Assembly: GCF_029227915.1 (NCBI RefSeq)
Contig: NC_079889.1
Span: forward strand, 11,346,001 to 11,410,000
Direction: 5' to 3'
Length of the DNA stretch: 64,000 nt
From: Hydractinia symbiolongicarpus
Lineage: Eukaryota > Cnidaria > Hydrozoa > Anthoathecata > Hydractiniidae
A model generated the notes under the pieces. The model made no database searches. It was not told where the DNA came from and saw only the letters and a list, made by a program, of their open reading frames with translations. The position numbers and the translations under genes are program-made. Within the stretch, counting starts at the first letter, position 1; each line of letters opens with the position of its first letter. Below are positions 47,101 to 57,674 of this stretch, piece by piece.

Positions 47101-49256
47101 ACCAAGTTAAAACTTGTGTATCAGAACGTTTTAATTAGACTTGGACATGAATAAGCACATGCGTTCGCACCTGCCATTATTGTTTTTGGCGTGCATATGA
47201 TTGCACACCTAGAAAGTAGTTTGGCATGTTCTTAAAAGGTAGGACGATTTAACCGGTGAAACACAAACACTGGAGACGGTAAAAAGCCTTTAAACATATA
47301 AAACAAAATAAGCACGTTTCTGTAGCTACATCTCCCCTATTATAACTTCAAAAATTAAAAATTAAAACATGCAAAATAACAAGATAATTCAAATAAAATC
47401 TGCATCTATTTCATTGTTTTTATCTGCCATGTGCCATTATGGAAGTTTCATAATTATGGTCACACTTACCACAAGTAATAAATGTGTCAGGCGCCATTAA
47501 AAAACAAAGTAAGGCTGCACATTTTAATAAGCCAATTAAATCGCAAAAATGCTGTCCCTAAAGAAAACTTTAACCATATAAAACAAAATAAGCTTTTAAG
47601 TTTTTATTATTATTATTTGTAATGTCATCACAAGCGAATAGGAAAAATATGCTTTGTTTTCAAATTAAAAAAAATCTTTTACGTTTATCCAAGTGCGTTG
47701 AATAAAACTTCAAAATTCAATCAGAAAATTTAGATAGATGTTAACAAAATCTATACAGAAAAAAAATATAATGCATGTGGGTTTCTTTTTAAAATTGTTT
47801 GAAAAAAAATAACACTTGCAGCATTAAGAAAAAATCAATTAAATGGAATTGCTATGGTTCCCAATTGTTTTGTCAAATGGAGAAAAAATTTTCCTTTACT
47901 TGCAACACACCATCATCTCAAAGAAAAATTTCATTTTATTATGAAGAATTTTCGAATGAGAGCATTCAAACTGGTAATTGAATGCTTGTGCTTGAAAATA
48001 ATTATGTGTGTCTGTTCCACCTGTAAGTGCAGCTTTGCAGACTTGCTTCATCCGTGCTCTGTCTACGTTCACATCCGCCATAGTTAAGAACCGCATGGCT
48101 GGATTTCTTGCGTAAGACCTGGTTACCAAGGACGAAGGGGCCAGGCAATAGAGATTCATGTCTACGTAGTTCTTTTAAATAAGTCATGAGTCAGTGAATT
48201 AGCCAGGATGGTCAGCTTGGCTATGAATAGGCTTATTTCTGGATTAAATACAGAGGTCCTATTGATCTTCTATCTAAGCGATTACTAATAAAAATCACTT
48301 GGTGGTGGGGTTTTAACTGTATTGAACGTGTATCATTGGTAATTCGTTGTGTTTAGTTAAAGTGGTGTTCCATAGTGTTGAGTTGAATCAATCACACTAA
48401 TTTAGCGTTACGTTATACACAGAAAGAACTATTGCGAAGATAACCTGCAGGTTATTCTTATATATTTAACAGGTCCCACTTCCGTAAAATATTTGAATGA
48501 TAGAAGAAAACGTATGCCAGTCTGTTGCACTCGCCAACAAGATTTTGGTGTGTGATGGCCTACACGCCAGAAATTTTACTCCTGTCCAAGCCTGTTTTAA
48601 TGGTGATGTTTAAAAGGAAAAATAGGAAAGTTTAGGCTGCAACAAGTTTTTTGAAGTTTAGGAAATGTGAATATGAAAACATTCTGAAAAACAGTCAAAA
48701 CAGTTTCAATCATGTCAAATGCTCAAATGGAAATTTTAAGCCTCATGAGAAAAGAAAATATTCTTTCATATCATGAAGTTACAAACAACTATTATTAAAG
48801 GGGCTACGAACCGGTTAACATGCTCATATTCCGCATATCCTGCGCACATATTAAAAATCTGCCAAACGCGTTTTGCGCAATGAACAGACCAGCGCACTTT
48901 GCTCGCTGGTTCAATATTTTTTTCGTAAAGTATATTACAAAGAAATATTTCAGCAAGACTCATTCTAGATGAAAACATGACCAAGGCTGGAGAAGATAAA
49001 AAACCTAGATATATATATGTTTGAGTCTGTAAATTACATACATGCCGGAAAAATAGCCATTTTTGTTTTTCGCCGCCTCCAGCTTGTGTAAGTCACTAAA
49101 GTCGAAAACCAACACCTTTCCGTAGCTCCTTTAAGGTAATAGCACACATTTCAAAATAAAACCCTTCTTTTCAGCATTTACAATTCAATACACATTTGTC
49201 TCAATTCTTAACAACACAACATTTTAACTTACATCTGGTGCATCTGCTGCAGACAT
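38153..49256 (-). CDS. CNOT4: CNOT4 E3 ubiquitin ligase of the CCR4-NOT complex
   Basis: 22 coding exons join in phase (3273 nt, 1090 residues): 49233-49256, 46642-46710, 46387-46452, 44994-45040, 44779-44868, 44396-44456, 44224-44310, 43968-44009, 43759-43814, 43383-43446, 43023-43090, 42334-42737, 42126-42254, 41738-41914, 41256-41621, 41010-41039, 40775-40867, 40466-40651, 39797-40359, 39381-39617, 38638-38811, 38153-38392. Order of domains: C4C4-type RING (9-53, CPLCMETFEIDDLHFYPCTC), basic linker, RRM (about 104-180, HLVFVVGL), CCCH zinc finger (C190, C199, C204, H208), then a long disordered tail with DDDLGFDPF and LRALLPNINISF, both conserved CNOT4 motifs, Pro/Gln-rich segments, and a C-terminal coiled coil. 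Family role: ubiquitinates ribosomal and CCR4-NOT-linked targets in translation quality control. Human isoforms are about 575-715 residues, so this form is long. Intron 1 is 2.5 kb; intron 3 holds a LINE. Confidence 0.95.
38863..38917. mobile_element. Foldback-family remnant in CNOT4 intron 21
   Basis: CAACTTCGTTTTCAGGG at the left and (complement) CAACCTCGATCTCGATTTT at the right resemble the family termini, with short arms. Confidence 0.35.
45118..46348 (+). pseudogene. LINE RT-to-C-terminus fragment in CNOT4 intron 3
   Basis: Antisense to CNOT4. VKASGYIGVELITSLANQI and GNYRGLKLVDQVMKVIERV are the early RT motifs; after a gap, LLYSDELVLIAESMEELVEK is the catalytic block, with YSDE where YADD is usual. 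Then follow KTAKSKVMIS, a Cys-rich finger CGVCRKGVGSDSIFCQTC...HWVHKKC, and MLYGSETWAVKQEDVDHLER with RLNWLGHLERMEEDNW at the end. Stops and frameshifts break it. Same family as 61437-61700 and 62920-63245. Confidence 0.75.
46515..46582 (-). mobile_element. Helitron-like 5'-end fragment in CNOT4 intron 2
   Basis: TTCGTTTTCCGTAACAT, a run of CAGACAGACAGACAGAC and GGGCTATTATTATAAAGA match the 5' side of unit 3 at 24759-24930. The hairpin end is missing. Confidence 0.5.
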
Positions 49257-50656
49257 TGTTAACCTGAAAGCAAAACAAACAAACAATGGATCAGCTCACA
49301 ACAACAAAGAGTTCGATCAATTAAACCAATCCACGAGTCTATGATATTTACAGAAAAATGAAAAAAATTAAACCATACCCTTAGAAAATCTATTTGTGAT
49401 TTACCAAAAATTGTCACGCCATTTTTTTAATTTTGCTCACTGATTACTTTATGGACATATGTACTTGTGCAGGTTTGTGTTGCTGTGGCTGAAGCTGAAT
49501 ATACTAAAGAGTCCCCTACCTCCATGACCCTACTAATGACACTTTGTTTGCACCTGTTTGGCAAACTTATTGATAGAATTCTGTAAAAATTAATCCAACA
49601 TCTGAGATTCAATCCTTGTGAATATTTTGAATGAAAATGAAAATATTGGTGACCATTAGGTCCAAAATTACTGACCTTTTCCAGACATTTTTGACAACAT
49701 TTTAAATTTTCTGAAGAGACTTTTCAGAATGAAAAATACTAAAAAGAGTATGCTTAACAAAAAAGTCAAAAGTATCAGTTCCCTGGGATGAACACCACGC
49801 AAAAAGACAAAGTTTAAAGGCACATCCCGTTGTCAAAATTTGCTATTACTTAAAAATGGCATCATAATTTATGCAGCATAATTAAATCTGAAATTCTTTA
49901 TATATATGTGAATAAAACAAAAAGAGCTTTTAAAAAAAATTAAAAAGACTTGTTAACCAACTTTTTAAGCTCTGTAATATAAATCCCACATCATTTTATA
50001 CCTTGTGTTTCCTTTAATATGAAAATTAATATGAAATTGTAGTTATTAATACAAGCAACTTTACTCCCTGGGCTCTGTTTTTTGGGCTGCTATATTAAAC
50101 CCATTAATACAATCAAAAGAAACCACAACAACTTCATCTTGTTGAAGGGACAAATAACCAGATTTTTATTATATAGCACTGAGTAGCACAGCGCAGTCCC
50201 CATTCGAAATAACATTCGGACGTAACAACCGTAATTCCGAGGACCGTTGAAAAGGTAAATGGTGGATTTTCTTACGTGTCGAAGATTGTTTGTGGGTTGT
50301 TTGGTTTATTCTTTACAAATTACCGACTCCCTGACTCGACTTTCGCCTTTCAAAGTGAGTCGGTCGGGTGACACTAACCAATTATATTTTTGAGGGTGGC
50401 CTAACCAGAAATAACCCGTAGCTGTGCTTAACAAAAATTAGTTACCATATCATCACTAGACGTTTGTTTAGATAATCATGGAATATATACACTGAATATT
50501 GAATTCATTCATCCAAGAAAGATATGAACCTATGAATTCCTTCTATAACTTTTGATTTTATATATAATCTGATAAAAATTTCTCATAAAATCTTTGTTTT
50601 CAAACTTCAAACCTGTCATATTGTGTAGTTTTAGGTAGGTTTTTGTTAATTTAGCT
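49257..50656. other. 5' flank of CNOT4
   Basis: Probable promoter region upstream of the CNOT4 start codon. I see no second gene with certainty; the minus-strand ORF 49427-49612 has no domain. Confidence 0.4.
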
Positions 50657-50791
50657 TTACTTTAATTCAGATACTTGTAGTTCCAGCTTAATCGAAGCTT
50701 CTCCTGTGAGAGTTTGACGAAAAGTTGTACCACATAACATTCCAACCGGGAGAGTCAGGGTATCTCCGTCGTCATTTGTGAGGCTAGCCAT
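50657..50791 (-). CDS. Small ORF, 44 residues, unknown
   Basis: A minus-strand ATG in a good context (ACATGGCT) opens MASLTNDDGDTLTLPVGML, continues CGTTFRQTLTGEASIKLELQ and stops after VSELK. Composition is unlike the AT-rich surroundings, with balanced codons and no low complexity, and the ORF lies about 1.4 kb upstream of CNOT4. The end contains a possible donor (TTAAA|GTAAAG), so it could be a first exon and not a complete gene. I do not recognise the family. Confidence 0.35.
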   Translation of the reverse strand: MASLTNDDGDTLTLPVGMLCGTTFRQTLTGEASIKLELQVSELK

Positions 50792-53700
50792 GTAAAATAT
50801 GCACATCTATTACCTATCTAGAGAATCGTTTGTCAAATACCCAAAATATAGCTATCCAGCGTACTTAAAAATCAAAACAAGCCAGCACAAAACCCTAACA
50901 AAACAAGCTAGTTTTGTTTTTAAATTCTGAGGTAGTTAGCTAGCTATATATAGTTAGACACCTAAAACCAGATAAACAGCAAGATAAGATTAGAAAATGA
51001 AAACACCATATTTCCATACCCGTATTCTAAATAAACACAAGCTTTGTAGATTTTTTAAATCAAGAAACTCTGTTTTCTTCAAAAAATTATTCGCTGTGTT
51101 TTTGAAAAGAAGGAGCATCAAAATTTTTGGAATGCACGATCCGTCTGTTGCACTTAGAAATAAATTCATAAATAAAATACAGCGAAATTTTATTCTGTGC
51201 GGTTTGCCAGCTTGGGCTGATTAAGGTAGCGGTGAAAACAACACACTAAAAAGCTCTCCTTCTGCATAAAAAATATACAACGTCGACCAAACAAAAAGCA
51301 TCTGCTTAGAAGGGCAAGCTGCTATGGGTAAAAACTTTTGCGACATAAGAATTTCGCGATCGCGAAATTACGAAAGTCTTCTATTTATTAGCATTCTTAA
51401 ATCTAAGTTTTAAACAAGCCACACTTTAGCATCGGGCAGAAATTAGTAGAGTTTTTAGAGATTTGAAAATGCAAACAAAACTCTCTTTCTTTAAGCGCAA
51501 ATTTCTGAAAATTTATCAGTTCAGGAATATACAATCTCTTATAAATCAAATATTTTTAAAAAAAATTAAATTTATTATCTTACTAAGTAATCAGGCGCCA
51601 AGATAATTAACGCAATTATTTTTTTAACTCTCATTTCTAATTACCGTCTGTCCACCCTAAATTTATTTAACGTTCATGGCGTTAGATAAAGCATTTACAG
51701 TAACCTAGCAGCAACACCGAGAACAGCACCATCGTGTGACAATTTATCGTACGCATTTGACAAGCTTTGTCGTGTTTTAGAAACACAAGTCTTCATTTCT
51801 GCTTTAGTTTATCGCAGACAAACAGGGTTAAGTTTTCAATGAAGTTTGCTTTTTTTAATGGTAAAGTTTTGATGCTTGGAGATAGCGTCCATCTCAAATA
51901 CGAGCCAGATTAAGCGTTCAAATTAAGCACTCACACGGCAGGTCAGTAAAATTTCTTCTTATAACCCTAAACTTGTCCCCTATCCCTCCTAACAGTTTCT
52001 TTATTGTATCAGGAGGGATATCCCCAATAATCCTTGAAACTTGTTACTTTGTCAGAAATGTTTTTTAAAAAAAGAAAAATTATAGAAAAGACAGAAAAGG
52101 CAAGTTCAGATTGTCCGTAATAAATAATTGATGGTCCAGCATCAACACATCGAAAACTGTTAATTTTTTTGGAAGAAAATAATCATATCGTCTTATCTAG
52201 TAAAGAGTTTTTATCAAAGAAGTTGTTGTAAATTGTTGAAAATTAAGAAGAAACAGCTTGACCATATAATTTTGGAGATATAAGTAGACGGTCTCGTCCT
52301 TAAATCCATCTACCACTCCGGCATGAATTAGTGGAAAGAAGGTCGGAATTTCAAAGGTGATAAAGAAAGCCGCTTTTATGTATCGAGCACGCATTCCAAT
52401 TTTTCCAATACTTAAAACGAATTTGTGATCTTATTCATTATTATAGATCCTAAATCTTAAACGGCAAAGTTTTTTGAGATTGCAGTCTTTCATATATGAA
52501 GCTCTTGACATCGAGCAGTAGCGTTTGTTATTTTTGCTACAAAATTCCGCATCCATCCTGGAATGTTGCATAAAAACTAAATCTACCCAACTTTTTGCAA
52601 GTTCCGCAAATCAACTTTAATATGAGGTACGTTCTTATAGTATTAACTTCGAGAGTGTAGTGCATACAACTGTTGTTAATATTTTTTGGATTTTAGTAGT
52701 GTTTCTTATAAAAAGTTGTTTTTATTAAAATTGAATGTCACTTATTCACTTATTGGACAAAGCGTTCAAAGATATTCCAATTAGTTGTTCTATGGGTAGC
52801 GAAGATATTTTAAGGAGCTGGTGCGCAAGATAAATAATAATATAAAGAAGATACAGACTCGACACACGGAATTTTTTCTGCGCATCGGATCTAAAAAAAT
52901 TAAGATATATGGAGCTGAGTGATGTGAAGTAACATATTCATTTATCTCAGTACACCGCCCACTGGTTGCTGTCTTGGGGTGGGGAACACACAAAATACAA
53001 GTTTGAATTTAAATAAGGATAAAACTTGACAAAAACTATATTATTTTTTATCCTTAAACCTGCAGTAAAACTAATTAAATCGCTTTCGCCTAATAACGGA
53101 ACGATTTTATTATTTAGATAGGTTGTTTAGATAAAACATAATAATGCGAACAACATTTACAGAATTTATCACGAGAACTTTTACTCACCTATCTCCAGTA
53201 AATGTAGTAACGTTACTTATATTAATAAGCTAAGTCTGTGTGTAACGCTTACAAAATGATATTCATCTCTCTGATTTGCTAACGCCAGGGTTACCATTTT
53301 ACATTACATAATCACGTAAATAAAGCAGTTTGACGTGAATTCATTGAAGCCACTGCATCTTTTAGGACAAATAGCTTGGACACGAGAGAGACTACCTGGG
53401 ACCAAAGGAGCAGTTTTCTAAAGGAGAAACAACCCAACCGTTTCGGAACAGATGGGTAAATGACGCCATCAAAAATCTTTATACCCCAATATGTCTTACC
53501 GTTCGTGAAAAGCAAACAATTTTAATTGTTTGGGTATTAACGGATCATGGCTGCTGCCTGAGTATTTTTCCCTTGGGTTCATCGTCTGATTGTATTCTAA
53601 TATTTAACAAGAAAATCCGAACTTAGTCGGCGTTTTATATAAGACTTTCACGCGTTTGAGATGAAGTGAAATCACGCTGGTCAGTTTAAAAGGATTGAGC

Positions 53701-54238
53701 TACTTGAGTGAAACTTATTCGCTCTGAATTTCACTTTAACTTTCTTACCTGAAATGAGTGGTGAGGTGAAGTGAGGAGCAACTGCGCACTGCAGTGCTCA
53801 TATGGTAATAGATGGCTGCGGCGCGAAGTTCGGCCGGTTTGATAGTTCATGTACACAATACTTGATTATGGGAGTGGAAACGTGCACCGAGCTGGATTAA
53901 AATATACAGATTGGGTCTCCTCTAAAAATAACTAAATAAGCAAAATAACAAAAGATAAGTCTATACTTTTATTATTAAGAAAACATGAGTGTTGGACATT
54001 TGCCTTCATAGCGCACGCTATAACAATAAAAAAATTTCCGGCTGCAGATCAAATTTGACTGAATAACATCCACGAAACGTTTTCGCAAGCAAATACTGGC
54101 ACGAGAATAGTAATTACTTTTACACATTTGGAGTAGTTGGATTTAAAAACAAAAAAATATACGTAACAATATAACATTTTGCGCAAGTAATAAAATTACA
54201 TGCAACAAATCGTATCACAAAATATAATTCTCCGTTTG
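50792..54238. other. Gene-free stretch
   Basis: AT-rich. ORFs at 50997-51224 (plus, basic, KKLFAVFLKRRSIKIFG) and several on minus lack domains and splice context. No RNA gene recognised. Confidence 0.4.
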
Positions 54239-54592
54239 TTAGCATGATATTTTTATACAAGCGCATTTCTCAATCACTTTGAGAGTTTTTACTAATTTCT
54301 TCTGTCCTCTTGTACACGTGAGCACGACAGATACAAGCTTATATTTTTGTGGTTTACACACACTACAATCTAGAATCAACTCATCTTGTCGTGGGTACGT
54401 CACTGACTTGCAATAACCAGAACATACATTATCTCGCACCACAGCTGGTTCACAATACTCAACATTAATGGGACGATTAAACGGGATCGTCGTGCAGTCG
54501 GACCCAGCCATAGATAACATGTCGCCACGAACCATACTTCTGATGGATATTTGGAATACAATAAAACATAGTAGTAACAACCTGCACGGCAT
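54239..54592 (-). CDS. Secreted cystine-knot protein (CTCK / glycoprotein-hormone-like)
   Basis: 117 residues in one exon. Residues 1-22 form a signal peptide (PCRLLLLCFIVFQISI), followed by a domain with ten Cys: C33, C47, C57, C61, C75, C78, C92, C108, C110 and the final C117. The VCSGYCKS segment gives the CxGxC of the knot, DCSVC and the closing CACIKISC fit the CTCK pattern seen in glycoprotein hormone subunits, bursicon and DAN/gremlin proteins. A stop lies nine codons upstream in frame, supporting the start. It is likely an extracellular dimeric ligand or BMP antagonist; which subfamily is not decidable here. An intronless form is somewhat unusual. Confidence 0.7.
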   Translation of the reverse strand: MPCRLLLLCFIVFQISIRSMVRGDMLSMAGSDCTTIPFNRPINVEYCEPAVVRDNVCSGYCKSVTYPRQDELILDCSVCKPQKYKLVSVVLTCTRGQKKLVKTLKVIEKCACIKISC

Positions 54593-56083
54593 ATCGTATT
54601 TGCAAATAAGTTGTCGTTAAAAAATTAAACAGCTATTTTAATTCCGCACCAGGTACGTTGTACCGCACTTGTGTTAATAGATACAATTCTGCATAAGAGC
54701 CAACATGTCTGTTTTATAATCTCCTTTTATTAATTGTGTGCAAACCAATGCGTGCTCGCTAAAATAAAACACACCAGGCGACATGAAAAAAACCTTTTAA
54801 AAATGGGCAAGAGTGCCAACTTATACAAACTAACTTATTTTTATCACGTGATCTTTTTATCTTGTTAATCCCTTGCTTCTTAGTCCTCCATTAACGTTGT
54901 TGGAGAAAGATTATTGCGGCCTCAATAAGTCAAACTGGACATAAACATTTATTTTTTACTAAGCATTTTTGAGCAAGGCTAATGCATAAATATATGCAAA
55001 ACGTATTTATTTCAGTATTTGGGGTGTATGCCTCTAGGACTTAGAAGGATAAAAAATGAGAGATCCTCCTAACTGGGACCAACCAGAGCTGTGCTCACTT
55101 CTTTAACACTATCTACAGTTGTTAAAAACTTTGTTGTCTCGCTTTCTCTCTAGGTACAACATAATGGAAGTTTTAAGAAAACGTGCTGTTGCGTGAGCTG
55201 GGCTATCGTGCACAAGTAGCAACTTCGATATAGAGTTGGTACCAGACCTGGTGACGAATTTGTTATCCTTAGAAATAAATTTCATCTTAAACAATTTGTC
55301 CCATTTATCCTCTTCATTTCAAACAGAAATGGTGAACTCGATTTCTTTAGAAACTTTATATGAAATGTCGAGATAAAAAGGTCTTGACGTCATAATTTCA
55401 TGTCATCATTCAACGCTAGCTCTGCAGACACGATATACTCGGCAAATTGCCAACAAATCTGGAGATACAATTTTCTTCTCTATTCACTTATAACTGTTCA
55501 CGACAACCTCGCCCCAACGGCTTTTGTACGGCTATGACATTCCGAAGATGTCTAAATAGAAAAGCCCTGTGGAAAAAGTTGTGTTCACACAATGGAGCAA
55601 GCTTTTCTTTTCAGAAGAATTAAGATTGGTAACTAACTAGTCACCAGAAGGTAGAAAGTATCTGTTGTAGCCGTGCTCGTTCTGTTGTAAGAAAACTTCA
55701 TTGGAGACGTACTTAACTATGTTATAAACGACTTTTCTTTGTTAATAAGATAAAAATTACTAAATTACAAAAGTTAATGAAATTTCTATCAAAGCTGCAT
55801 TCATTAGAAGCGATATCACGTAGTAACACGCGAACATGCTGGTGAACTTCTTCAACAGTTGTCCACTCGAAGATAACCAATAATAACGGGTTGTTAGTGT
55901 ATATGCAAACGCTCGCTAAAAATATGCCGTTATTTCATGAACGTGCGGTTAACGCGAGTATTTATCGGGGATGGATCAGTGAATATTTCTTTGACGAAAT
56001 TTTTCCCCTTTTTTTGATATTTAGGGACATTCTTAATGAAACCTTCGAAATGTTTATTTGACGTTAGGTTAGGGAGAGGGCAG
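54593..56083. other. No recognised gene
   Basis: Upstream region of the cystine-knot gene. ORFs at 55109-55294 and 55930-56133 show no domain. Confidence 0.4.
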
Positions 56084-56152
56084 CCTTCATCCCAGGGATT
56101 TTTGCATGTTTGACTTTTATAACAAAAAAGCAAAAATCTCTGGGAACGAAGG
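56084..56152. mobile_element. 69-bp foldback element
   Basis: CCTTCATCCCAGGGATTTTTG at the left folds on CAAAAATCTCTGGGAACGAAG at the right, about 25 bp of stem with a small loop. Ends belong to the 31372 family (CCTCGTTCCCAGGG). Flanks GGGAGAGGG / GGGAAGGGG may be a worn target duplication. Confidence 0.55.
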
Positions 56153-56270
56153 TGGGAAGGGGTTTATATGAATATCATATATGGATTTAAACGTGTTTTT
56201 CTCTTTATAAACTTGTATGTCTGAGTGCTTGTGGTTTCACTGGGTTTTTTGAATTCGATTTTGAATTCGA

Positions 56271-56400
56271 GGAGTCAGGGTGTAACACATTTACGTCGTG
56301 AGGCCAGGGCGTAACACTTTTACGTCGTGGAGTCTACGTCGTGGACTTAGGGCGTAACACTTATAGGTCGTGGAGCCAGGGCGCAACATTTATCCGTCGA
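56271..56400. repeat. 29-bp minisatellite, four copies and a partial
   Basis: GGAGCCAGGGCGTAACACTT followed by TTACGTCGT occurs at 56271-56299, 56300-56328, 56343-56371 and 56372-56400, with a 14-bp partial unit at 56329-56342. Each carries an ACGTCGT motif. Confidence 0.9.
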
Positions 56401-57674
56401 ATTGACATTTAGCGTACACTTTTTGATTTGCAGATTACATTTACAAAAACATGTTCGGAGAACTCTTATTTGTATTTTATTTATGTGCTTTGAAATCCAA
56501 ACTTGCACGCTAATGTTATGCTGATCTATGGATAAAGGAGCATCAGGTCTTCATCAAATGCCTGACACTGAAAATTGACTATGTCACACAGTATAAAACT
56601 AGCACATAAAAATCACCGACATTTTCCTCGCTTTTAACTATTTTGTGCCGTTACAGATATCCTGTTAGAACCTTGGAATACTCTAAAAAGATTTAACACA
56701 TGCATACACATAAAGTAGACTGCAAAAAAAATATTAATAATTTTTTAAGAACACATACGAAATTCTATCTTTACCAATATTTTAAAAATTCAAATACTTT
56801 TGATTGACAAAATTGCTTACATTTTACATGTGTAAGAAGTTGCTGATATTCTTGACTGTTTTTTGACATTTAGACAATGTTTTTTTAAACTTCCTGACCA
56901 TTTGTGACAGAGTAAACATCCTAAGTTGGTCATGTAATTTGGCTTGCATTACAGTTTATATAAAAAGAAAATATAAAAAGAAAGGTCGTTAGTTAAACAT
57001 TCCGTTAGATACCCATATTGTTTCAGAATCATGTTTACAGAAAAAAACCAGCCATCAAGCACACTTCTGCTTACTTGATTCTCAGGATTATGATATGCTT
57101 AATTTTTGATCATCTAAATGTTCGCATGTTACTACATAATATTGATTCTAATGAAGGCAGCTACCAGATCAGCTTTCCATAATACAATTCTCCTTTTCCT
57201 ATTTTTACGTATTCACGCCACTAAGTATTTTTAAAAATTCAGATGTTCTCAACGTAAACCCAGCAAACAAACTTTAAATTTTTCAGACCTCACTGATTCC
57301 AGTTCCGACCACCAAAAAATACTTACTTGTTTATCTTTCAAAGCCCGCTTAATTGCGCCATTAATGTGAGAAATCTTAATAATTTGCAGAACGAGACTTT
57401 TATTTATATCAACGGTAATCACCAGGTCACTTTGACCTGAAAACTTTTTAAATTCTGAAGATCTCACATTTTAGTTCACATAGTCACATAATTATTCATA
57501 AAACAAATTGTGAACTCTGAATTGCGAGGCTCCTCAGCCACGAAAGCTTAAAATAGCAAGTATCAAAATAGCAACTCAGCCAATAACAAATAGGCGCATC
57601 CAAGACTTCGGACGCTCGTAGAGAGACAACTGTTTTGTATGACAATAGAGAATATTTCTTCAAAAAACATTGTA
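56401..57674. other. 3' flank of GTPBP6; one possible exon
   Basis: Mostly AT-rich. A minus-strand ORF ending near 57330 (SGQSDLVITVDINKSLVLQI ... ALKDKQ) is followed by a consensus donor CAA|GTAAGT and preceded by AG sites near 57435-57455, so it may be an exon, but I cannot place it in a gene. Confidence 0.3.

Noticed and set aside
46711-49232. A separate gene within CNOT4 intron 1
   Set aside because: ORFs at 47799-48187 on both strands overlap each other and show no domain.
57249-57467. Extra 3' exon of GTPBP6
   Set aside because: GTPBP6 ends cleanly at 57675 with the family-typical C-terminus; the donor at about 57330 cannot be tied to it.
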